Of a stretch of 64,000 bases of DNA, positions 41,683 through 52,093 are shown in pieces. Made by a program: the position numbers and the translations under genes. The notes under the pieces were generated by a model, which worked only from the letters and a program-made list of their open reading frames with translations, was not told the DNA's origin and did no database searches. The stretch lies in the NCBI GenBank assembly GCA_963733845.1, contig CAVTEM010000007.1, forward strand, positions 1,116,001 through 1,180,000. The letters are read 5' to 3'. Each line of letters starts with the position of its first letter. Positions within the stretch are counted from its first letter, which is position 1. The DNA comes from DATFQE01 sp963733845. Its GTDB lineage: Bacteria > Actinomycetota > Thermoleophilia > Gaiellales > Gaiellaceae.

Positions 41683-41724
41683 ACAGCGCAACAGGCCGCC
41701 GCCGAGCCGTGTGGACGCCGGCTT

Positions 41725-44209
41725 GTGCCGCAGTTGCCCGCGGAAGATCATGCGTCTGTGGCGCTGCAGCCGTCGGGAACGGTGACGTTCGTGTTCACAG
41801 ACATCGAGGGCTCGACGGCGCTGCTCGACGAACTCGGTGCCGAGGGTTTTAGGGAGGCGCTGGGCGAGCACCGTCGGGCTTTGCGGGAGGCCTTCGCTGC
41901 GCACTCGGGCTACGAGGTCGATGAGGCGGGTGACGGCCTGTTCTACGCGTTCGCGGCGGCGTCGGAAGCGGTAGCGGCGGTGGCGCAGGCGATGGTGTCG
42001 CTTGCCGACGGGCCGGTACGGATCCGGGTCGGTGTGCACACGGGCGAGCCGCTGCTCGATCCGCCGAAGTACGTCGGCGCGGACGTCCACAAGGCGGCAA
42101 GGATCATGAGCGCAGCCCACGGCGGGCAGGTGCTGCTCTCGGGAGCGACCCGCGAGCTGGTCGCCGGGGATGTGCTCGACCTGGGTAGGCATCGATTGAA
42201 GGACTTCGCCGAGCAGGTCTCGCTGTTCCAGCTTGGAGCCGGTCGCTTTCCGCCGCTGCGGACGATCTCGAACACGAACCTCCCCGTGCCTCTTTCCTCC
42301 TTCGTCGGGCGGGAGCAGGAGCTGACGGAGGTTGTCTCGCTCGTTCGGGACGAGGCGGCGCGGCTCGTGACACTCGCCGGTCCGGGTGGGACGGGGAAGA
42401 CGCGACTGGCGCTCGAGGCGGCGGGAGAGCTGGTGAGCGAGTTCGGGGCCGGGGTGTTCTGGGTCGGGCTGGCGCCGGTGCGCGATCCGGCGCTGGTCCT
42501 CGACACGATCGCGCGAACGCTGGGGGCGAAGCAGGAGCTGGCTGCGCACATAGGCGACAAGCAGCTCTTGCTCGTGCTCGACAACCTGGAGCAGGTGGTC
42601 GAGTCGGCGGTCGAGCTGGCCGCCCTGCTGCGGGCCTGTCCGAACCTACGCTTGCTCGTTACCAGCCGGGAGCTGTTGCGGGTCGACGGTGAGGTCGTCT
42701 ATCCGGTGCCGGCTCTTGCCGAGCCGGAGGCGGTCGAGCTGTTCTGCGCGCGGGCGCGCACCGAGCCGGACGAGGCGGTTGTCGAGCTGTGCGGCAGGCT
42801 CGACAACCTGCCGCTGGCGCTCGAGCTCGCCGCCGCCCGGGTCAGCGTGCTCACGCCCGGCCAGATCCTCGAGCGGATCTCGCAGCGGCTGGACCTGTTC
42901 AGGGGCGGCCGCGACGCCGACCCGCGCCAGCAGACCCTGCGGGCGACGATCGCCTGGTCGCACGACCTGCTCTCGAGCGGACGAGCAGCGGCTATTCGCC
43001 CGGATGGCCGTCTTCCGCGGCGGCTGCATGCTCGAGGCGGCCGAGGAGGTCGTGGACGCAAATCTCGACGCCCTGCAGTCGCTCGTCGACAAGAGCTTGC
43101 TCCGGCACTCGGAGGAGCGCTTCTGGATGCTGGGGACGATCCGCGAGTACGCCCACGAGCTATTGGAGGGAAGCGACGAGGCCGACGCCATGCGCCGTCG
43201 GCACGCCGATCACTACCTCGCCCTCGGCGAGCTCGCCTACACGGAACGGTTCGACCGCGGCCTGACCTGGGTTCGGAGGCTTGGGGAAGAGCACGACAAC
43301 CTCCGCGCTGTGCTCGACGACCTGCAGGACCGCGACCCTCTCCGTGCCCTCCAGCTCGCCGGCGCGCTCGGCTGGTTCTGGCTGGCCAGATCGCACTTCG
43401 CAGAGGGCATACGAAGACTCGAGGACGCCCTGGCGTCACGCGCGGAGGACGGACCGCGCACGGCACGGGCGCTGACTTCCCTTGGAATGATCGACACCGA
43501 GACCGACGAGACGGACCCGCTGAGTCGACACGAGCAGGCGATCGAGCTCTGGCTCAAACTCGGGGACGAGACGGAGTTGGCGACGACTCGTGACGGGCTG
43601 GGCTGGGCTCTCTACATGTGCGGCGAGAAGTCGCGGGCGCTTCACGTGTTCGAGCAGAACCTCGAGTTCGCGCGCCGTCTCGGTCACCACGCACTCGTCA
43701 ACCGCTCGATCGCCGGTGTTTGCCAGTTGCTCGTGGCAACCGGTGAGTTCGAGCGCGCGGAACCGCTGGCGCTGGAGCTCCATGCCTCGATGCGCGACAG
43801 CGAAGACGTCCAAAACATGGTCGCGGGGGACCACTATCTCAGCGACTGTGCCATGGACCGGCGCGACTACGCCCTCGCCGAGCAGCACCGGCTGCGAGCC
43901 CTCGAAACCACGCTCAGGATCGGAGACGTGATGCAACAGACCATCGAGGTCCTCGGTCTCGCCTTTACCGCCGCCGGGCTTGGACGAGACGAAGACGCAC
44001 TCCGCCTCGAGGGAGCCATCGACGCGAAATGGAAGGAGTTCGGCGTATCCCATGCTCCACCGTTATCCGAGGCATGGCGAGCGCGCGACCTCGTTCCGGC
44101 CCGCTCCAGGCTCGGCGAGCCGCGAGCCAGCGCTGCCTTCGACGAAGGACGAGCGATGACGTGGGACCAAGCCGTCGCGTTCGCGCTGGGGAAGAAGTCG
44201 GCCAGGTGA
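41725..44209 (+). pseudogene. cyclase-like - STAND ATPase - TPR regulator with one frameshift
   Basis: Paralogue of the regulator at 22821. GTG 41725; TVTFVFTDIEGSTALL and EAGDGLFYAF form the cyclase-like domain, again with Lys and Asn replaced (YEVDEAGD; ADVHKAAR). The ATPase has LAGPGGTGKTR and QLLLVLDNLEQVV. Near 42977 the frame TLRATIAWSHDLLSS must shift by one base to continue in ADEQRLFARMAVFRGGCMLE, after which 410 codons of TPR-like sequence run to 44209. Since both halves are well preserved, an indel error or very recent mutation is likely, giving a protein of about 828 aa if intact. First gene inside the candidate island. Confidence 0.78.
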
Positions 44210-44300
44210 CACGTCTCGTCACTCCCCGTAACGCCTGGTCACGGGTTCGGCCTAGCAGAGCCGTTCTCGGCTCCCGCGAGCACCCGGCTTAAGCAATGGT

Positions 44301-44317
44301 CTAGCGAGTTTCGCTAG
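44301..44317. terminator. bidirectional hairpin between convergent genes
   Basis: CTAGCGA / TCGCTAG with a 3-base loop, between the stops at 44209 (+) and 44324 (-). Confidence 0.45.
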
Positions 44318-44323
44318 CCCCTC

Positions 44324-44932
44324 CTACAGCGGCCGAGCCCGAATCCGCCGGAACGAGACGCGCGAGCCCGCGTCGTGGTTCTGCAGCCCGACGTAGCCGA
44401 CCCGTGAACGGACGCCGTTGAACTGGGTGACCCTGGCGCCGTTCAGTACGACGGTGTACCGCTGTCCGACGACCCGGATGTGGAAGCGGTTCCAACGGCC
44501 CTCAGGCCGAGATGCGAGCCGGGCCGCGGGCGCGTGGTCGTAGATCGAGCCGGTCCGGTACGCCGGCCCTCTGACATCGCAGTCGTCGATCTGGACCTCG
44601 TAGCCCGAGCTCACTGCGTCAAGCGGCGAGCGCGGCCGGCCGGGGAAGCGCACGAAGATGCCCGAGTTGTCACACCGGTCGGCCACCTTCCAGTCGACCT
44701 CGAGCTCGAAGTCGCGGAAACGGCGGCGATTGAACCAGAGCAGGCCCATCCCGCCGTGGGTGACGAGCGCTCCGCGCTCGACCGCGAAACGTCCCGGGCC
44801 GGTCATCGTCCAACCAGCGGTCGAGCGGCCGTCGAACAGCGGGATCCAACCGGCAGCTGCCCTTGGGGCGGTTGCGGCCGGAACGGCGGGCGCCAGCGCG
44901 AGGACGAGCGCGACGAGCCCGACGGCTCTCAT
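44324..44932 (-). CDS. exported DUF1080 / 3-keto-disaccharide hydrolase family protein
   Basis: 202 aa. The signal peptide (MRAVGLVALVLALAPAVPAA) is followed by a concanavalin-like DUF1080 domain: GWIPLFDGRSTAGWTMTG, RGALVTHGGMGLLWFNRRRF, DFELEVDWKVADRCDNSGIF, SGYEVQIDD, GRWNRFHIRVVGQRYTVVLN and FRRIRARPL. The family cleaves or binds 3-keto-sugars and related glycosides outside the cytoplasm. It overlaps the preceding gene by 4 bases (ATGA), so it is the last gene of an operon with the ThuA/sorbosone dehydrogenase fusion and the TIM-barrel protein, all suited to oxidised-sugar catabolism. Confidence 0.85.
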   Translation of the reverse strand: MRAVGLVALVLALAPAVPAATAPRAAAGWIPLFDGRSTAGWTMTGPGRFAVERGALVTHGGMGLLWFNRRRFRDFELEVDWKVADRCDNSGIFVRFPGRPRSPLDAVSSGYEVQIDDCDVRGPAYRTGSIYDHAPAARLASRPEGRWNRFHIRVVGQRYTVVLNGARVTQFNGVRSRVGYVGLQNHDAGSRVSFRRIRARPL

Positions 44933-45601
44933 ACGGCGCGCCGGCGGCGCAACCAGAGCTCGTATGAAACCCACAGCACGAGGAACGTGGCGCCGAAGAG
45001 GACGGCGACCCGCGCGAGGTCGATGGAGCCGCCGCCCGAGCCAGCGGCGGGTTCGCGTGAGCCGAGCGCCCGAGCGGGAGGGACATCCGCGGGCAGCGGG
45101 CGATCGCCGGCCCGAGCGATCTGTCGAACGGCGGCCATCGACGCCTTCGCAAGCGCATCGCCCTGGGCGCGGCTCGGGAGCGCAAGCCCACGCACCAGCG
45201 AGCGAGCATCGGCGCGACTGATCGGCCGGAGGCGTCCGTTGCGCAGCTCCCGGCCGGAGACGCCGAAGCCGAACGGCGTCACGATCAGAATCGGTGCCCG
45301 CACGCTCCCGCCGAGCTCGGCATCTCACGAACTCGGCGTAGCGCTGCGGCCGGCGGAGCATCGCCGGGTCGTCGGTCAGGTCGCCTTCGGCGGCGACGAG
45401 CGCGACCTTGATCGGGTAGCCGCGCTGCTCCGCCGCCTGCAGGAGCCCGAGCAGCTGGAGCTCGATCGCCTGGGACGGCCGGTTGGCGAATGCCGGGTAG
45501 AGCTGTTCCGCCTCGAGGTAGTGGCTGGGCGGGTCACCGTGCGCGAGCGCGTTGTTCGCACCGGCAAGCGCGACCAGCACAGCTAGCGCGGCGAAACACA
45601 A
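44929..45601 (-). CDS. exported membrane-anchored protein of unknown function, frameshifted
   Basis: N-terminal frame: signal peptide (CFAALAVLVALAGANNALAH), then SHYLEAEQLYPAFANRPSQA, YPIKVALVAAEGDLTDDPAM and PQRYAEFV. C-terminal frame: ELGGSVRAPILIVTPFGFGV, then a linker and a final membrane helix (VAVLFGATFLVLWVSYELWL) with basic tail. The join falls near 45310-45330. This architecture is a known unnamed actinobacterial type, with a soluble extracytoplasmic domain between signal and anchor. Its stop overlaps the DUF1080 start, so it belongs to the sugar operon; it may tether or assist the exported hydrolase. Confidence 0.55.
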
Positions 45602-45659
45602 GCGGAGGCGGCAGCCCAGCAGGGCGAGACCGCCGCCTCGATCGCTTGCGGGCGGGCCT

Positions 45660-46910
45660 TTACTCGACGAGCTCAGCCTCGCTCTCGAACGGCGCCTCGT
45701 CGGCCACCGAGCTGTGCGGGTGGCCTTTCGTGCCGCCGCGCAAGCCCAGGAGGTTCTGCAGGCTGATCTTCGCGTGGCGAAGGGATCGGCCCGGATCGTT
45801 CGCGGGCCCCGGACCGCTGTCGCTCTCGATGATGTAGTAGCGGGAGCCCTTCTGCCCGACCTCGTCGAAGAGGCGCTTGAAGCCGATCACCGCCGGGTCC
45901 GGATCGACGGGGTAGCCCTGGCCGATCGACCCCTCGAGCACGTAGATCACGTCCACGAACGTCGGCGTCCTCTGTACGGTCTGGGTGAAGGGGTTCGTCG
46001 GCGGAGCGGGCGCCGGGACGAGCCTGCTGCCGTCCTTGATGTGCCAGGCGAGGAGCCTCCGCTCGTTGCGGAAGAACCAGCCGGGTAGGTCGAACATCGT
46101 CTGTGGGGGATTGGGGCCTGGGAAGCGCGCCCGACCTGCGTACGCGTGCAGGATGTCCGGCTCGAACCACACGACGCTCGGGTCGGTGTTCTCCGTGAAC
46201 CAGTCGAGACGGTGGACCAGAGACAGCTCCGGGTGCGCCGGGTCGTTGAAGAAGTTGAAGTTGTTCTGCTCCGGATGGAGGTAGTACCGCATCCCCTCGG
46301 CCGCCAGGGCAGCGCCGACGATGTTGTAGTTCTGAGCGGCGACCTGCCAGTTCGCCAGCAGGTTGGCTCCCGCCCCTCCGACCGGGTCGCCGGCCGTCCC
46401 GATGATCGTGTGTCCGAGCGTATGCGCGATGTCGATCTGCACCTGGCGCGTCGTCGGGTTCACCATCCCCGCCAGGCCGCCCGTGTGCGTGCCGGTGGAG
46501 GCGAGCCCCGCGTTGTCGAGCGCGGTGCGGATCTCCGGGATCGTGATCGGGCCGTTGGCGCCCTGGCTGAACTGGAAGAACTCGATCCCCCGGTAGCCGA
46601 CCGACGCGAGGTACTCGAACACCGCGGCGAACCCGCCGGGAAGCGGCTCGAGCGGGCCGAGGTCGTTCGGGTCGTCGGGGAAGGTCGGGCCGCCCAGCCG
46701 GCCCATCACCGAGCCGTTCACCCTCGTGATCGCGTCACGGATCGAGAACTGCTGGATGCTGAGCTTGCCTGGCGGGACGAGCCGTTCACCCGTTCCGTTC
46801 GGGCCGCTGAACGCGCTCGGCGCCCACGAGCCGAGGGCGGCGACACCGGCCGCGCCCGCCGCGGCCGTTCCGAGGAATTTCCTGCGGCTGAGGGTCTCTT
46901 CCTGCGTCAC
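45660..46910 (-). CDS. Tat-exported sugar isomerase/epimerase-like TIM-barrel protein
   Basis: 416 aa. GGAGG stands 7 bases before GTG 46910. The start LSRRKFLGTAAAGAAGVAALG is a twin-arginine signal (SRRKFL). The body is an AP-endonuclease-2-type TIM barrel: KLSIQQFSIRDAI, YLASVGYRGIEFFQFS, GLASTGTHTGGL, MRYYLHPEQNNFNFF, VVWFEPDILHAYAG, LLAWHIKDGSRL and YYIIESDSGPG. Glu, Asp and His in these strands are the usual metal ligands of sugar isomerases/epimerases. Folding in the cytoplasm before Tat export fits a metalloenzyme. Co-directional with the ThuA fusion 50 bases upstream. Confidence 0.85.
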   Translation of the reverse strand: MTQEETLSRRKFLGTAAAGAAGVAALGSWAPSAFSGPNGTGERLVPPGKLSIQQFSIRDAITRVNGSVMGRLGGPTFPDDPNDLGPLEPLPGGFAAVFEYLASVGYRGIEFFQFSQGANGPITIPEIRTALDNAGLASTGTHTGGLAGMVNPTTRQVQIDIAHTLGHTIIGTAGDPVGGAGANLLANWQVAAQNYNIVGAALAAEGMRYYLHPEQNNFNFFNDPAHPELSLVHRLDWFTENTDPSVVWFEPDILHAYAGRARFPGPNPPQTMFDLPGWFFRNERRLLAWHIKDGSRLVPAPAPPTNPFTQTVQRTPTFVDVIYVLEGSIGQGYPVDPDPAVIGFKRLFDEVGQKGSRYYIIESDSGPGPANDPGRSLRHAKISLQNLLGLRGGTKGHPHSSVADEAPFESEAELVE

Positions 46911-46959
46911 GTGCGTCCTCCCTTCTTCGCCTCACTCGAGGCGTCGATGCCCTCGCGGC

Positions 46960-49900
46960 CTACGGAATCGAGATTCCCTGACCGCCGAATTCGATCCAGT
47001 TCAAGTTGAAGAAGTTGTTCGCCGGGCCCGCCGCGACCGGCCGGAACACCAGGTAGACCTTGTGGAGGCCACCGGGATCGGAGAGCGGGAACGGTCTGGC
47101 TGGCGTACGTCGTCGCGCCGGGGGTCGGGGCGATCGTCACCGTCGTCAGTAGCGGGCCGTCGACGGCATCCAGCCGGATCTCGACCGCGCCGGTGCCGTT
47201 CGCGCCGCTCCCGCCGGACGTCCGGAAGGTGATCGCGTTGATGTTCAGCAGGTTGAACGGGCCGTTCAGCGCGATCCAGTCGCCGTTGCCGAGGCTGCCG
47301 CGCTGGAGGCCGCCGCCCACATCGGTCGTGGGCGCCGTGTTCGTCCCGGACTGCTCGATGGCGAACTCGACCTCCTGCCTCTTCTGGCGAATGATGTGCT
47401 GATCCACGGTCGTGAGCGCGGGGATGCCGGGCGCCCCGCCGAGGTCGGTGTAGGACGCGCTGACGACGCCGAAGACGTTGCCGCCGTGTGAGACGTCGTT
47501 CGCGTCGGTCGAGAGGGTCCCGGAGCATCCCGTCTTCGAGTCCTGCGCGTGCCCGTGGGTGTCGTGGCCTAGCACGAACGTGACCTGGACGCGGCTGCAG
47601 TTGATCGCGCCGTCCTCGGGGTCGGTGACCGTCACCGAGAATGGAATCGTGTCGCCGAACGCGAAGAGCCCTCCTTCGACCGGCACGGTGATGTTCACGG
47701 TCGGCGAGGTGTTGCCGACGGTGATCGTCGTGTTCGCCGAAGCCGACTTTCCGCTCGAGTCGGTGATCGTCAGCCTGGCGGTGTAGACGCCGTTGCTGGT
47801 GTAGGTGAACGACGGATTGGGGTCGATGGAGTCGGTTGTCCCGTTGCCGTCGAAGTCCCACGCGAAGTTGATCGAGTCTCCCGGGTCAGGGTCGTTCGAG
47901 CCCTCGCTCGAAAAGGCGACGGTGAGCGGCGCTTGCCCGTCCGTAGGCGTCGCCTTCAGGACGGCGATCGGCGCCCGAAGACCCTTGACGTAGGCGAACT
48001 TCTCCATCGCCGCGTCCGGGTTGATGTTGAAGAAGCCGTCTCCGTAGGTGAGGAGGTAGAAGTTCCCGTCGGCTCCGAACTTCTGGTCCATCGGGTTGTC
48101 GCAGAGGAACGGCTTCGTCGGCGTCGTCGGGGCCGCGCCGCAGTTCAAGGCCTCGTTGATCTTGAAGATCCGGTTTTGCGAGTCGAGCCGCATCTCGCGC
48201 AGGTAGTCGCGGGTGAACTCGCCGAAGAGGAACGCGCCGTCGTAGTAGGGCGGGAACTTGGTCGGGTTCGGGTTGGTCGGGTCGTAGTTGTACGGCGAGG
48301 CGCCGTGCGGACCGACGCCGCCTCCCGGTCCGAGCTCGGGGAAGAGCTGCGGACAGGTCGGGTCAGCCGGGCTCTGCGCGTAGTACGCGAGACACGGCGT
48401 GCCGAGCGGCGTGGGCAGGTTGTTATCGCGGAACGAGTACCAGACCTCCGGCTGCGCGACGGGCGGCGTCACGCTCAATCCCGGCTCCACGGTCGGGCCG
48501 CCGTCTACGACCCATCTGGAGTCGTTGACGGGGCCATGACTCGGGTTGTCGCACTCGTAGGCCTGCGGTGGGCTGTCGAGCGGCGTGCTCGTGTTGAAGT
48601 TCCACCGGAAGTACGGCAGCGTCGGCGAGTAGCAGAGAGGCCAGCCGTAGTTGGACGGCTTGCGCACGATCGCCACACGCCCCGTGCCCGCCGGGCCCCT
48701 GAACACCTGCGGCGTCGGCGAGTCGGGCGAGTAGTCAGTGATGTACGCGACGTCGTTCTTGTCGAGGTTGATCCGGAACGGGTTCCGGAAGCCCATCGCG
48801 TAGATCTCGGGCCGAGTCTTCGCCGTCCCGGCCGGGAAGAGGTTGCCGAACGGGACGCCGTACGAGCCGTCGGCATTGACGTGGATGCGGAGGATCTTGC
48901 CGCGCAGGTCGTTCGTGTTCAGCGCGGACCGTCGTGCGTCCACTTGCGGGGCGTTGAAGAGCCCGGCCGGGGTGATCATGTCGTTGAAGGGAGAGAAGCC
49001 GCCGGAGTTGCCGCCGCCGGCGGGTGTGTCGTCGCCGGTGACGAGCCACAGGTTGTTGGCGGAGTCGAAGGTGATGTCGCCGGCGACGTGGCAGCACGCG
49101 CCACGGTTGTTCGGCACGCGGAGGATCTGCTGCTCGGACGCGAGGTCGAGATGAGCGGGGGTACCCGGCGTCGCGTCGACGAACTTGAAGCGCGAGAGCT
49201 GGAAGTAGCCGAGCCACGGGTCCCACGCGCTCAGCGACGCGGCGGTGGTCGGCGCGTTCCCCGCGGGCGTGTCGAACGTCCTGGTGACGCCGTCCGACTG
49301 CGTGACCGTGACGGTCGGCGGCGCGTAGTAGAGGTACACCCACTTGTTCGTGGCGAAGTTCTTGTCGACGGCCGGGCCGTACATGCCGTCCTCGCTGTTG
49401 GTGTACACCGGGATCTGGGCGAGCAGCACCGTCGCGTTCGCGCCTGGGTCGTGAAGGCGGACGCCGCCTCGTCGGTCGGTCTGGATGACCCGACCGTCCG
49501 GGAGTACGTCGAACCCGATCGGCTCGCTGATGTTCGGCGGCGCAGCGACGAAGCTCATCTCGTAGTTCGCGAGGACGGTGGCGCCGCAGTCGCTGTAGAC
49601 GGGATCCGTGACACCCGCGGCCCAGCGGATCGCGCCCGCAAGGTGGGCCCGGAAGCCGCTCTCGCCGAACGTCGAGGCCGTATGGCCGCCGGCCGTGTAG
49701 AACGAGCGGCCGCCCTTGTAGTCCTTGCACCAGGCGATCGGGTGGTCGAACCCCATCGTCCCGCCGCTGTAGGTCTTCTCGTCCACCGTCGCGAGCACGT
49801 GCGAGAAGCCGCGCACGTCGGCCGCAAAGTTGTACCACTGGTCGGTTCGATTCCAGTACTCGGGGAGGGGAGCGCTTGCCTCGTGCACCCGGTCGGCGAC

Positions 49901-50371
49901 CTTGATCGTCGCCGGCGTCACGCTCGACGCGCCCGTGGAACGGGTGCCGAGGATGTCGGTCAGGAACTGCCAGCCCGGCTCGGTTTCGATCGCCGAGTGG
50001 ATGCCGACGAAGCCGCCGCCGTCGTGGAAGTAGTCCTCGAAGGCGGCCTGCTGCGCGTTGTTGAGAACGTCGCCGCTCGTGTTGAGGAACACGACGGCGC
50101 GGTAGCGCGAGAGCTGGTTGGCGACGAACTTGTCCGTCTCGTCGCTCGCCTCGACGGCGAAGTTGTTCGCCTTGCCGAGCTCGCGGATCGCCGCCACCCC
50201 GTCCTTCGTCGACGCGTGGCTCTCGGCCGCAGTCTTCGTGAACACGAACACGCGGTACGCAGGCTTCGAGCTGCTCGCCGGCGGCGCCGGCGCAGCGGCA
50301 GCGGGCAACGCAAGGGCGAGAACGGCCGGCACGAGCCAGCGCAGGACGGTTGTCCGGCTTGCGGACGTCAC
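46960..50371 (-). CDS. exported ThuA - glucose/sorbosone dehydrogenase - PKD - CBM6 fusion, frameshift near C-terminus
   Basis: About 1135 aa. GGGGGAGG precedes GTG 50371. After a signal peptide come: ThuA-like domain, about 38-250 (FVFTKTAAESHASTKDGVAA, GGGFVGIHSA, GGRSFYTAGGHTASTF); PQQ-type glucose/sorbosone dehydrogenase propeller, about 265-810 (EPIGFDVLPDGRVIQTDRRG, DLRGKILRIHVNADGS, EIYAMGFRNPFRI); PKD domain, about 825-910 (DPGDSINFAWDFDGNGTTD); and a CBM6-like module. The last 45 codons (DPGGLHKVYLVFRPVAAGPA...FFNLNWIEFGGQGISIP) lie one frame off, after one extra C near 47095. Probably oxidises and binds polysaccharides or glycosides outside the cell. First gene of the sugar operon, divergent from the ROK repressor. 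Confidence 0.82.
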
Positions 50372-50529
50372 TGAGAACCTCCCCCATGAGTGATGTCGAG
50401 CGTCTGGCGGCGGGCGTTCGGCGTCGGTGCGCCAGAGATCGATTCACCTGCCGCACGGCCCAGCGCACTCCCCGCGCCGATGACCGAGCTCATTGCCGCG
50501 GGACTCTACGACATCTTCTGCCTGATGAC

Positions 50530-50563
50530 CGGATAAGTTGTTATCCGATAAAGCAAAGTTTGC
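50530..50563. promoter_or_regulatory. candidate ROK operators
   Basis: CGGATAA (50530-50536), GTTG, TTATCCG (50541-50547) form a perfect 18-base palindrome; GCAAA-G-TTTGC (50553-50563) is a second, shorter one. Both lie in the AT-richer divergent region between the sugar operon and the ROK gene. Confidence 0.55.
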
Positions 50564-50636
50564 GTCGGTAACCGCAAGAAGTTTGGTCGGTGAGACGCAA
50601 AAGGTGGCGTCATCGGCGCGTAGACTGGTGGTCGCG

Positions 50637-51902
50637 ATGACGCGGACGATCGCGCTGGCCGAAGAACGCCTTCAGGGGGTTGTCAGCGTGCTGGATCACG
50701 TTCGCGCTCACGGCTCCGCGACGCGGGCCGGCCTGGTGCACGCGACGGGGCTCAGCCGTACCGTCGTGACGCAGCGCGTCGGTGAGCTGATCGAGTATGG
50801 CTTGCTGGCCGATGGGAATCTGGGTTCGTCGACGGGCGGGCGTGCTCCACGTCTCGTCCGCTTCCGTGCCGAAGCCGGCCACCTGCTGGTGGCGGATCTC
50901 GGCGCGACGAGCATGGACGTCGCGATCGCCGACCTGTCCGGGGCGATCCTCGCCCACGTCCAGGAGCCGTGCGATATTGCGGCCGGCCCGGAGAGCATCC
51001 TCGGCCGCGTCGAGGAGCTCTTCGTCGGAAGCCTCGGGGTCGAGTCGCGGCGCGGGACCCTCTGGGGGATCGGAATCGGCGTGCCGGGCCCGGTCGAGTT
51101 CGATACCGGGAGCCCGATCGCACCGCCGATCATGCCGGGCTGGGACCGCTACGCGGTTCGAGAGCGGTTCGCGAAGTACCGGGTTCCCGTGTGGGTCGAC
51201 AACGACGTCAACGTCATGGCCGTAGGCGAGCGCCGTGCCGGTATCGCCCGCGGCCACGACAACGTGGTGTTCGTGAAGATCGGAACCGGCATCGGCGCGG
51301 GCATCGTCGTCAAGGGAAAGCTGCACCGTGGTGCCCAGGGCTGCGCGGGCGACGTCGGCCACATCCAGATCACCGACGATCCGGCGGTCGTCTGCCGGTG
51401 CGGCAACATCGGCTGCCTGGAGGCGCTTGCCGGAGGGGGAGCGCTGGCGCGTGACGGCGAGACCGCCGCGCGCGAAGGGCGAAGCCCGTTCCTGCGCGCG
51501 GTCCTGGAGGGGAATGGGCAGCTCGAGGCGGCGGACGTCGCCCGCGGCGCGACGCACGGCGACGCGACCTGCGTCGAGCTGGTCACGAACGCAGGACGGC
51601 TGGTCGGGCACATGCTCGCGAGCGTCGTGAACTTCTTCAACCCGTCGCTGATCGTGATCGGCGGAGGCGTTGCAGGGGCCGGCGACCAGCTGCTCGCGAC
51701 GATTCGCGAGACCGTGTACCGGCGCTCCCTGCCGCTCGCGACGAGAGAGCTCGTCGTCAAGCGGTCCGAGCTCGGCGACCGAGCCGGCGTCGTCGGGGCG
51801 GCTGCGATCGTGACCGACGAGCTGTTCAGGGCGAGCCACCTCACGCAGTGGCTCGGCGTCGGCACGCCGAACGGCGGACACGTGGTGGCGGCTCCCCACT
51901 GA
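50637..51902 (+). CDS. ROK-family sugar-responsive repressor
   Basis: 421 aa. Residues about 10-75: MarR-like winged helix (VLDHVRAHGSATRAGLVHAT, GLSRTVVTQRVGELIEYGLL). Residues 85-400: ROK/actin-like fold with GHLLVADLGATSMDVAIADL, GIGVPGPVEFDTG, VDNDVNVMAVGE, KIGTGIGAGIVVKGKLHRGA, the zinc motif CRCGNIGCLEALA, and SVVNFFNPSLIVIGGGV. ATG 50637 is likely; in-frame sequence upstream runs into the operator. TAGACT lies 10 bases upstream. Divergent from the ThuA/dehydrogenase operon, so it most likely represses that operon and itself until a sugar binds. Confidence 0.88.
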   Translation: MTRTIALAEERLQGVVSVLDHVRAHGSATRAGLVHATGLSRTVVTQRVGELIEYGLLADGNLGSSTGGRAPRLVRFRAEAGHLLVADLGATSMDVAIADLSGAILAHVQEPCDIAAGPESILGRVEELFVGSLGVESRRGTLWGIGIGVPGPVEFDTGSPIAPPIMPGWDRYAVRERFAKYRVPVWVDNDVNVMAVGERRAGIARGHDNVVFVKIGTGIGAGIVVKGKLHRGAQGCAGDVGHIQITDDPAVVCRCGNIGCLEALAGGGALARDGETAAREGRSPFLRAVLEGNGQLEAADVARGATHGDATCVELVTNAGRLVGHMLASVVNFFNPSLIVIGGGVAGAGDQLLATIRETVYRRSLPLATRELVVKRSELGDRAGVVGAAAIVTDELFRASHLTQWLGVGTPNGGHVVAAPH

Positions 51903-52093
51903 TGCTCGCGGTGTAGATCCAGCTTGCGCCCGTTCCTCGAATCGGTGTAGCTAGATGTCGTGACCACGGAGGTGTGAGCGCGGCTGATTGGTGGCCGGGC
52001 TCCTAGCGAGCTGTGGGGTCGGAGTCGGTTGCACCAGCGACGAGACGGAGCTCGGGTTGACCTACGCGCCGGGCGTCTCGGACAATCGAGCGG

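Noticed and set aside
41550..41852. ORF reading GATGLEPATYSATGRRR
   Set aside because: This peptide is the antisense translation of a tRNA 3' end, not a protein; it marks the tRNA fragment at 41652-41682.
47933..50374. 813-codon plus-strand ORF
   Set aside because: Antisense shadow of the ThuA/dehydrogenase fusion, whose domains are unmistakable on the minus strand.
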